Of a stretch of 64,000 bases of DNA, positions 36,342-42,513 are shown one piece after another. The translations under genes were made by a program, and so were the position numbers. Location of the stretch: positions 620,001-684,000 of the forward strand of contig CAVVWN010000014.1 of NCBI GenBank assembly GCA_963752045.1. The letters run 5' to 3'. This DNA is from DATKDF01 sp963752045 (GTDB taxonomy: Bacteria; Acidobacteriota; Vicinamibacteria; Vicinamibacterales; SCN-69-37). The first letter of the stretch is position 1; every line of letters starts with the position of its first letter. The notes beneath the pieces were generated by a model. The model made no database searches. It was not told where the DNA came from and was given only the letters and a program-made list of their open reading frames with translations.

Positions 36342-36552
36342 GGCCGCGCCGAGTTCGAAGAAGCCCTTCGCGTGCTCCGCACTCCTGCCAGGCGCCGGCG
36401 CGGCCTATCCGCAGGCCGACATCGCAGGCGTCCGAGGTTTGTATGTCCCGAAGGTCGCCTGCCACCTGTACTACACCTTCGATGAGCGCGAGGTTATCGT
36501 CCGTGCTCTTTGGGGCGCTCGTCGCGAGCGTGGTCCTCGATTCGGACCGTAG
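36342..36552 (+). pseudogene. Truncated and frameshifted RelE/ParE-type toxin
   Basis: The C-terminal half of a ParE-like toxin is readable as PGAGAAYPQADIAGVRGLYV and YYTFDEREVIVRALWGARRERG up to the stop at 36550-36552. The preceding helix, FEEALRVLRT, lies in another frame, and the N-terminal 40-50 residues expected for the family are absent. The toxin is therefore inactive in this strain while the antitoxin is intact. Confidence 0.8.
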
Positions 36553-36574
36553 TCGGTCGTCCGTTGTCGTTGTC

Positions 36575-36651
36575 GCCCAACGTCCACAACTGAGCCGGGG
36601 CGCGCGGGCGCTCTTCAGTCCGCGCCGTCGGGCTCCAGTTGTTGGTTAGGC
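36575..36651 (-). other. attC recombination site (77 bases)
   Basis: On the minus strand: R'' GCCTAAC (36645-36651), an L'' arm containing CAACTGGAGCC, a short loop, the matching GGCTCAGTTG arm, and R' GTTGGGC (36575-36581). The R'' arm has extra bases relative to the R' arm, setting the orientation. The toxin stop codon TAA lies inside R'', a typical compact cassette arrangement. Confidence 0.9.
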
Positions 36652-36975
36652 CTCGGAGCTTTCGAGCCCCAACCAAAGACGAACTGATGCTTCGACCACT
36701 CCCAGCTGCTGGGCGTTGAGCGCACCCAGCGACCGAAGCAACTTCGCGTGCGGAATGGTGATCAGATTCTGTGCGTCGAACACGCCGGGCTTCAAGAACC
36801 CGACGGAGACCGGAGCCTCGAACTCGGTCCCCCTCGCGCTCGTCGTGTGCGGCACGAGTGTGGCGAGCGCCCGGTCGGTATCGGCGGCTCCAACGCTGAT
36901 CACCAACGCCGGTCGCACCTTGGCGGCCATCCCGAGATCGACCAGCCATACTTCACCGCGCCGAGGCGCCTTCAC
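36646..36975 (-). CDS. MazF/PemK-type endoribonuclease toxin
   Basis: A 109-residue MazF-like RNase toxin. The first strand is RRGEVWLVDLG and KVRPALVIS carries the conserved Arg; the second conserved segment lies around DAQNLITIPHAKLLRSLGAL, typical of PemK/MazF C-terminal halves. Its ATG overlaps the antitoxin stop by four bases (ATGA), and its TAA stop lies within the R'' core of the downstream attC. Both genes form one integron cassette. Such pairs stabilise cassette arrays and can give phage defence; that role is inference here. Confidence 0.92.
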   Translation of the reverse strand: MKAPRRGEVWLVDLGMAAKVRPALVISVGAADTDRALATLVPHTTSARGTEFEAPVSVGFLKPGVFDAQNLITIPHAKLLRSLGALNAQQLGVVEASVRLWLGLESSEA

Positions 36976-37160
36976 TGACCTCGCTCACGCCGATCGAGAT
37001 CTTGGAAAAGCCGGTCAGCCGCCGCGGTCAAGTCTCGGTCGTCCGGTAGGTCGTGGGGGTCGGACTTCGCCCGGCGCAGCAGTTCCGCCAGGACTTCCTG
37101 CCGTTCCCGCTCCGGCAATGCATCAAACCGGTGGACCAGTTCCTTGACTGACGGGGTCAT
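36972..37160 (-). CDS. Short antitoxin of the MazF-type pair
   Basis: A 62-residue acidic protein starting MTPSVKELVHRFDALPERER, followed by QEVLAELLRRAKSDPHDLPDDRDL. It matches short antitoxins with an N-terminal helical region and a disordered acidic C-terminus that binds MazF-like toxins. It precedes and overlaps the toxin gene by four bases. The start is 53 bases inside the cassette boundary, leaving room for a cassette-borne promoter. Confidence 0.82.
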   Translation of the reverse strand: MTPSVKELVHRFDALPERERQEVLAELLRRAKSDPHDLPDDRDLTAAADRLFQDLDRRERGQ

Positions 37161-37212
37161 GGCTTCAGGCTACCTCAAACCGTTCCGAAATCAAGAGCAC
37201 GGCCATTCCGAG

Positions 37213-37285
37213 GCCTAACGCTGGGCATCAGCCGCAGCGGCGCTCATTCTGACACGCGCCGCTGTCGGCTGCATGCGAGTTAGGC
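37213..37285 (-). other. attC recombination site (73 bases)
   Basis: On the minus strand: R'' GCCTAAC (37279-37285), L'' arm GCATGCAGCCGACAGCGGCGC, and the partner arm GCGCCGCTGCGGCTGATGC before R' GTTAGGC (37213-37219). The two arms pair almost perfectly; the L'' arm has a bulged G and a bulged A, the usual extrahelical bases that set strand choice. Confidence 0.93.
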
Positions 37286-37374
37286 GGCTGGTAACGCACG
37301 ACGCCCTGACTCCGTTAGGCCAAGGCTTGCGGCGAGGCTGGAGGTCTCCCTGAGCAACCGCGGAGCGCCGCACG

Positions 37375-38079
37375 TCAGCGCTTTGCCTCCATCATCTGGG
37401 AAATTGTGACGAACCTGTACCCTTGCTCTTTCAGCCTGTCGACTATCTTCGGCACCGCGGCCAACGACGGCGCTCCGTTGCTGTACATCACGTGCAGCAA
37501 GACGATCGACCCGGGCCGCACACTGGACAGCGTTTCCGCGACTATCCTGTCGGCATTTCTCCCGCCGCCGGAATCCGGCGCCACGTCCCACATGATGGTG
37601 TTCCGGTCGTCCCTGCTGAGGACATAGGGAAGAACCAGGAGCTTCTTGCCATTCGGTGGGCGGAAATGAATCGTACCGGAGTAGCCCGCTAGCCGAATCA
37701 GAGCGTCAGTTCTCCGGAGTTCCTCCCTCACGAACGCCGGACTCTTGAGCACCATCCTCTGGTGCGAGTAGGTGTGATTCCCGACCTCATGCCCATCTTT
37801 GACTAGAGCAACCCCCAGTTCAGGGTGTCTTTCAAGTTCTGCGCCGACAACGAAGAAGGTGGCGTGAACGTTTCGCTCTTTGAGCACGGGCAAAAGCGTC
37901 TGAAGGGCTTGTGCCGTGGGCCCATCATCGAAGGTGAGGGCAACGACACGCTCCGTAGTATCGACGCGAGCGTGCAACCTCCCGAATAGCTGGAAGGTCC
38001 TCGACTGACTTAGCTGCCAACCTCCGTAGAAAAGCCCGAAAACGCAAAGTACCGACAGGCACCACTTGGCCACACGCAT
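37375..38079 (-). CDS. Exported polysaccharide deacetylase (NodB domain)
   Basis: A 234-residue cassette-encoded enzyme that should remove N- or O-acetyl groups from polysaccharide such as peptidoglycan or chitin. An N-terminal hydrophobic segment (residues 7-20) acts as signal or anchor. NodB motifs are present: motif 1 TFDDGP (49-54), motif 2 HEVGNHTYSH with metal ligands His102 and His106, motif 3 FRPPNGK near residue 140, and motif 5 SIVLLHV near 190. The ATG lies only eight bases after the cassette boundary core GTTAGGC, a classic integron cassette layout. An attC follows 90 bases after the stop. Confidence 0.93.
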   Translation of the reverse strand: MRVAKWCLSVLCVFGLFYGGWQLSQSRTFQLFGRLHARVDTTERVVALTFDDGPTAQALQTLLPVLKERNVHATFFVVGAELERHPELGVALVKDGHEVGNHTYSHQRMVLKSPAFVREELRRTDALIRLAGYSGTIHFRPPNGKKLLVLPYVLSRDDRNTIMWDVAPDSGGGRNADRIVAETLSSVRPGSIVLLHVMYSNGAPSLAAVPKIVDRLKEQGYRFVTISQMMEAKR

Positions 38080-38087
38080 TATTGTCC

Positions 38088-38182
38088 GCCTAACGACGTG
38101 CCGCTCAGCCGCGAGCGGCGAACTCGATAGTCACTCTGCGCCAACCTGCCCACCGCTCGTCGGCTGCAGCGGCCTGTTAGCC
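38088..38182 (-). other. attC recombination site (95 bases)
   Basis: On the minus strand: R'' GGCTAAC (38176-38182), L'' arm GCCGCTGCAGCCGACGAGCGG, a loop of about 35 bases, the partner arm CCGCTCGCGGCTGAGCGGC, and R' GTTAGGC (38088-38094). The R'' differs from R' by one base because R'' belongs to the zinc-finger cassette and R' to the deacetylase cassette. Confidence 0.92.
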
Positions 38183-38252
38183 CGCCTCTCGAAGCAAACG
38201 GGCGCTAACTCAACGTCACAGCCCATGCCTTCAACATTGGCCCAGGATCTCG

Positions 38253-38561
38253 TCATCGCGGCCTGACCCGCAACGCTCGACTCTCGAGAAGGATCTGTCG
38301 ACACACTTCGATACACCCGGTGCATATCACTGCGCCGAGATGCGCCGCGGCAACCTGCCGCCCGGTCAACGCGCCGGAACCGGAAATGTCATGAATCCGT
38401 TCTTCGCAGAACGTGCAACGGACGTCGGCGTCGGAGTCTTCGACCACCGGCTGCTCCACGCATGGTGAGCAGATCCAGAAATCCCGGCCGCCGGCCCTGA
38501 CAAGCTCGACGGGCGGCCTCGCATCACAAAAGGAGCACGCCGGGTCCCATTCCTTCACGAT
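38253..38561 (-). CDS. Cassette-encoded double zinc-finger protein (ClpX-C4-like)
   Basis: A small protein with eight or more cysteines in two C4 zinc-finger-like units: CSFC with CSPC, and CTFC with CTGCIEVC. The second unit, from CTFCEERIHD to ICTGCIEVCRQIL, closely resembles the ClpX N-terminal zinc-binding domain, which recognises adaptors and substrates, but no ATPase follows. An ATG at 38600 is in frame but lies outside the cassette boundary at 38585; the GTG at 38561 is the first plausible start inside the cassette. A standalone domain like this could act as an adaptor or decoy for a Clp protease; this is inference. Confidence 0.75.
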   Translation of the reverse strand: MVKEWDPACSFCDARPPVELVRAGGRDFWICSPCVEQPVVEDSDADVRCTFCEERIHDISGSGALTGRQVAAAHLGAVICTGCIEVCRQILLESRALRVRPR

Positions 38562-38579
38562 GTCTGCCCCACACTGGCG

Positions 38580-38665
38580 GGCTAACAAATAGGGTTTCAT
38601 CCGCGCGACCGACCACGCCGACTTGTCAGCCCCGCGCCGCCCCGCGCGGATAAACCCGGTTGGAC
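38580..38665. other. attC-like palindrome at the right edge of the cassette cluster
   Basis: GGCTAAC (38580-38586) and GTTGGAC (38659-38665) flank an inverted repeat, GGGTTTCATCCGCGCG (38592-38607) and CGCGCGGATAAACCC (38643-38657), with one bulged base. GTTAGCC on the minus strand is exactly the core expected at the start of the zinc-finger cassette. The bulge lies on the arm opposite to the other sites, so an attC of reverse polarity or the terminal hairpin of the neighbouring IS91-like remnant are both possible. Confidence 0.5.
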
Positions 38666-38921
38666 TGAACCGCGTGGCTGGGTCTCGCGAGCTATGGGGA
38701 TTGTAAGGCTACGTCGGTGGGACAGCGGCGGATTCTGGACGAGGGCGGCCGCGATGCGGGCCTTCGAGCCGGGAGGACACGCTCGAGGAGCCCCGTGCGA
38801 CGGCCGATGGGGGGCGCGGCGGCGGGCTGAGACGGGAGGCGTCTCGGCGGCAGGCACACGATGCCCCTGGCGACGCGGCGCGCGTCGCCAGGGACGCGGA
38901 CCGACTGGACGTCGGCGCTGC

Positions 38922-39338
38922 TCACGAGGTGTCTCCAGGCGCGGGCGGGAGGACCGGCGCATGGACCCCGGTCACGCGCATGATGCCGGCACCACAGTGG
39001 GGACAGCGATGGACATCGTCTGGTACCGAGATCGTGACGGGCGGTAGCTCAGGCGCTGCCGCCGCTGGCCTGGGCGCGGCGAGGGCGACGCGGCACTGGT
39101 CGAGTGTGGCGCGACGGCGACGATTCGCGAGCAGCCCAAAGTAGCGGATGCGCACGAAGCCGCGTGGCACGACATGCAGGAGAAACCGACGCAGAAACTC
39201 TTCCGCCGACAGCGCCATGACTTTGGGGCGATCGCCGTCGGCGTAATCCCGGTAGCGAAATCGCACCGTGCCGTCGTGGAGCAGGCCTTCGACCAGGCGC
39301 GATTGACCTTCGCCGCCGGCACCGCCGATCTCGCGCAC
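38922..39338 (-). pseudogene. IS91-family transposase, C-terminal remnant
   Basis: About 130 C-terminal residues of an IS91-type (HUH, Y2) transposase: TVRFRYRDYADGDRPKVMAL, RRFLLHVVPRGFVRIRYFGL, the ANRRRR segment and a final zinc-finger-like CPHCGAG. The N-terminal two thirds, including the catalytic tyrosines and HUH motif, are absent, so the element is dead. The sequence from 38666 to 38921 probably is the element's 3' non-coding end. From 39339 to 39475 nothing further is recognised. It lies between the attC cluster and the PadR gene. Confidence 0.8.
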
Positions 39339-39481
39339 GCCGAGACGTTTGCGCGATTCGTCGCCGAGCAGTGGCCGTCAGCCTAATTCCGCTGCAGCCC
39401 GGCCTGCCTGATCCGGGTCGTCTCGGGCATCGCCAGCCAACCCTGAACCCTTATTTGTCTGACATCGTCTAAGATATGGCA

Positions 39482-39808
39482 ATGACGGGAACGGCACTGG
39501 GCGAATTCGAACAACTGGTACTCCTGTCGCTCGTCCGGCAGGGCGCCGACGCGTACGGCGTCTCGATCTGCGACGACATCACGGCCCGGACGGGCCGCGA
39601 CGTGTCACTTGGTTCCGTCTACAAGACGCTGGAGCGGCTCGAAGACAAGGGCCTCGTGGCCAGCCGCGTCGGCGAGCCGACAGCCGAGCGCGGCGGCCGG
39701 CGCAAGAAACACTACCGGCCGCTCGCCGCCGGCGTGCGCGCGCTCAAACAGTCGATTGGCGCCCTTCGCGGCATGACCGCAGGCCTCGGCCGGGAGCTCG
39801 AGCTCTAG
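39482..39808 (+). CDS. PadR-family transcriptional regulator
   Basis: A 108-residue winged-helix repressor of the PadR type, with MTGTALGEFEQLVLLSLVRQ as helix one, DDITARTGRDVSLGSVYKTL as the recognition region and the wing GLVASRVGEPTAERGGRRKKHY. It probably senses a small ligand and controls the permease gene that starts directly at its stop codon. The start at 39482 lies six bases after TAAGAT, matching the leaderless pattern of this window; an ATG at 39476 is in frame but directly abuts that box. Confidence 0.92.
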   Translation: MTGTALGEFEQLVLLSLVRQGADAYGVSICDDITARTGRDVSLGSVYKTLERLEDKGLVASRVGEPTAERGGRRKKHYRPLAAGVRALKQSIGALRGMTAGLGRELEL

Positions 39809-42436
39809 ATGACACGCCCGCCGCGCGTGGCCGTCTGGCTCATCGAGGCAACGGTCGCCGAGCCCGCTCGCGAGTTCCTGCTGGGCGACCTCGACGAGCA
39901 GTTCGGCCGGCTGGCACCGGGCGACGGCCGGAGAGCCAGCCGTTGGTACTGGCGGCAGGCCCTTTCGGCCGCCTGGCACGTCGGCGTGCGAGGCCGGCGC
40001 AACCCCCGCAATCCTCACCGGCGTCCTGGAGATTCCCCGATGCGCCAGATGCTGTCCGACGTCCGTTTCGCCCTGCGCCTGCTCGTACGCCAGCCCCTGT
40101 ACGCCGCCGTCGCCACCGTGTCGCTCACGATCGCGATTGCGGCCAACGGACTGGTTTTCGGCCTGGTCGACAACCTGGTGCTCAATCCGTTCCAGTTCCC
40201 GGATGCCGGCCGGCTGGTGTCGGTTGGCTCCACGTTCCCGAGGCTTGACGCCGGCGAGGGGTTCATCGAACAGCACTCGCCGGCCGAGATAGACGATTTC
40301 CGTCGCGCATCGACCTTGAGAGACGTGGCGGCATTCGACCTCGGCAACCGCGCCGTGTCGAACGGCTCGGCGGCCGAACGGGTGTTCACGGTGCTCGCCC
40401 TCGACGACCCGTTGCCGGCGATGGGTCAGCCGCCCGTCCACGGGCGCGGATTCTCTTCCGAGGAGCTCGCGCCGGGCGGCCCGATGGTCGCCATCATCAG
40501 CCATCGGCTGTGGACCGGCATGTTCGGGGCCGACGCCGACATCATCGGCCGCACGATCACGGTCAACAGCCAGTCGCGCACGGTCGTGGGCGTCACCGCT
40601 CGGGGTTCGACGCTCATCGGCGCCGACCTCTGGATTCCATGGGCGGCCGTCTCGTCCAACGTGCCGCGCAATCGCCGCCAGTTCACGGTCATCGCACGCC
40701 TTGCCCCTGGCGCGACGATCGACGAGGCCAACGGGGAGCTTCAGGCCATCGCGGCGCGCACGACGACCCAGTTTGCCGGCCAGTTTCCCGAGTACGAAGG
40801 CTGGCGGCTGCGGGCCGTGCCGTGGACCGAAGCGCTGACCGGTCAGGCCATCGGCCCGGCCCGCATCCTGCTCGGCGCTGGCCTGCTCGTGTTGCTCATT
40901 GCCTGCGCCAACCTCACCAGCCTGATGCTGACACGCCTCAACGCCAGGCGCCGCGAGGTGGCGGTTCGCTACGCGCTCGGCGCCGGAGGCTGGCAGGTGA
41001 TGCGGCTCATGCTCGTCGAGAGCCTGGTCATCGCGGCCCTCTCCACCGGTTTCGGCCTGCTCCTCGCGGCCGCTCTGCTGCCGCGAGTCGCCGCGCTTCT
41101 GCCAGCCCAGCTCGCGAATCTCGGCGCTCCGGCGATCGACCTGCGCGTGGTCGTCTACGCTGGGCTCGCGGCGCTCGCCGCGGCGGTCATCACGACAACG
41201 GTTCCGATGTGGCAGGCCAGGCGCGCCCAGCCGCAGAGCGCCCTCAAGGAAGGCGTCACGACGACCGGTGGCCGCCAGCGTCTGCGCCAGACGCTCGTCG
41301 TCGCCGAGCTCTCGCTTGCCGTTATCCTGCTCGTCGGGGCCGGCCTCCTCCTTCGCAGCTACGCGCGCATCCAGAGCATCGATCCGGGGTTCAAAACCGA
41401 CCACATGTTGACCATGCGTCTCACGCTGGCATGGGAGCGCTTTGGATCGCCGGGGGCCACCCAGACCTTCTTCAAGGAGTTCGTCGATCGCCTCGAAGCG
41501 CTGCCCGAGGTGGAAGCCGCGGCGGCAACGTCGCAGTTCCCGCCCGAGCAGCCCTTCTCGCTGCAGTTCAGGGTCGACGGCACGGCTCCGGCAGGCGACA
41601 CCCTGCCGACCGCGCTCCTGACCACGGTCACACCGGGTTACTTCGACGTCATGGGCGTTCCTCTTCTCGCCGGACGCACGCTCGACGTCAGCGACCGGGC
41701 CGGAAGTCCCGAGGTGGCCGTTGTCAACGAGGCGTTCGCGAACCGTTTTCTCGGCGGCCGGTCTTCCGGCACGATCCTCGTCGGCGGCGATACGTCCGTC
41801 GAAATCGTCGGTGTGGTGGCCAACACCCGCAACAACTCGCTTCTGCGTCCGCCGGTGCCGGAGATCTTCGCCAGCATCGACCAGACACCGACGAACAACC
41901 AGCTGTTCCTGCTGCTGCGCACCACGACCGATCCGGTGAGCGCGCTGCCGGCCGTGCGCCGCACGCTTGCGGAGATGGACCCCGACCAGCCGCTCTACCT
42001 CATCCAGACGATGGAGGAGGCGATGGCCGGGTCGGTGTCGTCGCAGCGCATCGGGCTCACGCTCGTCGGCGCGTTCGCCATCGCCGCGCTCGTCATCGCC
42101 TGCGTCGGCGTGTACGGCGTGATCTCGTACTGGGTGGCGACGCGCACGCGCGAGATCGGAATTCGCATGGCGCTCGGCGCGTCGGCCGGCCAGGTCACGG
42201 GTCTCGTGGCGCGCGAGACGGTGCGGCTCGTGGCCATCGGCTCGGCGATCGGCATCGCCGGCGGCGTGGCGCTCGCCAGGCTGGCAGAGTCGCAGCTCTA
42301 CGAGACGTCGGCGGCCGACCCGGTCGCGCTTGCCGGCGTGGCGCTGGTGCTCGCGCTCGTGGGCATCACGGCCGGCTACGTCCCGTCGCGAAGGGCCGCC
42401 GGCGTCGACCCCGTCAACGTCCTCAGGGCCGAATAG
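39809..42436 (+). CDS. ADOP-type MacB-like ABC permease with N-terminal prefix domain
   Basis: An 875-residue duplicated permease. Residues 1-75 are a prefix domain (REFLLGDLDEQF, SRWYWRQALSAAWH) common in PadR-linked ADOPs. Two FtsX/MacB units follow: the first from MLSDVRFALRLLVRQPLYAA with a periplasmic domain to about 330 and three helices near 345-480, the second ending in YWVATRTREIGIRMALGASA near residue 770. The gene begins at the base after the PadR stop codon, so the two are co-transcribed and the permease is likely induced when PadR releases. The associated ATPase and substrate are not in the window. Confidence 0.93.
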   Translation: MTRPPRVAVWLIEATVAEPAREFLLGDLDEQFGRLAPGDGRRASRWYWRQALSAAWHVGVRGRRNPRNPHRRPGDSPMRQMLSDVRFALRLLVRQPLYAAVATVSLTIAIAANGLVFGLVDNLVLNPFQFPDAGRLVSVGSTFPRLDAGEGFIEQHSPAEIDDFRRASTLRDVAAFDLGNRAVSNGSAAERVFTVLALDDPLPAMGQPPVHGRGFSSEELAPGGPMVAIISHRLWTGMFGADADIIGRTITVNSQSRTVVGVTARGSTLIGADLWIPWAAVSSNVPRNRRQFTVIARLAPGATIDEANGELQAIAARTTTQFAGQFPEYEGWRLRAVPWTEALTGQAIGPARILLGAGLLVLLIACANLTSLMLTRLNARRREVAVRYALGAGGWQVMRLMLVESLVIAALSTGFGLLLAAALLPRVAALLPAQLANLGAPAIDLRVVVYAGLAALAAAVITTTVPMWQARRAQPQSALKEGVTTTGGRQRLRQTLVVAELSLAVILLVGAGLLLRSYARIQSIDPGFKTDHMLTMRLTLAWERFGSPGATQTFFKEFVDRLEALPEVEAAAATSQFPPEQPFSLQFRVDGTAPAGDTLPTALLTTVTPGYFDVMGVPLLAGRTLDVSDRAGSPEVAVVNEAFANRFLGGRSSGTILVGGDTSVEIVGVVANTRNNSLLRPPVPEIFASIDQTPTNNQLFLLLRTTTDPVSALPAVRRTLAEMDPDQPLYLIQTMEEAMAGSVSSQRIGLTLVGAFAIAALVIACVGVYGVISYWVATRTREIGIRMALGASAGQVTGLVARETVRLVAIGSAIGIAGGVALARLAESQLYETSAADPVALAGVALVLALVGITAGYVPSRRAAGVDPVNVLRAE

Positions 42437-42486
42437 GGCCTCCGGCCGTCCGGCGAGCCCCCGCCATTTGATAGCATTCGTGGTTT

Positions 42487-42504
42487 GCGGCCCGCGCGGG
42501 CCGC
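42487..42504. promoter_or_regulatory. 18-base perfect palindrome in the odhA leader
   Basis: GCGGCCCGCGCGGGCCGC is a perfect 18-base palindrome ending nine bases before the odhA start codon. It could be an operator or form a strong RNA hairpin covering the ribosome binding region. TAGCAT at 42473-42478 is a possible -10 box upstream of it. Confidence 0.5.
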
Positions 42505-42513
42505 GGCCACCTT

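Larger units (their letters stand above)
36055..38585 (-). mobile_element. Integron cassette cluster lacking an integrase (CALIN-like)
   Basis: Four cassettes are oriented on the minus strand and separated by attC sites. From high to low coordinate they are: zinc-finger protein (38094-38585), polysaccharide deacetylase (37219-38093), MazEF-type pair (36581-37218), and a reversed ParE-type pair (about 36055-36580, end damaged). Each cassette starts with six bases complementary to its own R'' core: TTAGCC with GGCTAAC, TTAGGC with GCCTAAC, TTAGGC with GCCTAAC, and TTGGGC with GCCCAAC. Bulged bases in the stems all lie on the arm expected for minus orientation. No intI gene is visible in the window. 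Confidence 0.88.

Noticed and set aside
37286..37374. Extra GTTAGGC at 37314-37320 as another attC
   Set aside because: No matching inverted arm or second core lies at an acceptable distance, so it is noted only as a possible degenerate core.
38562..38600. ATG at 38600 as start of the zinc-finger gene
   Set aside because: It lies outside the cassette boundary at 38585, so it would not travel with the cassette; the GTG at 38561 is preferred, though use of both is possible.
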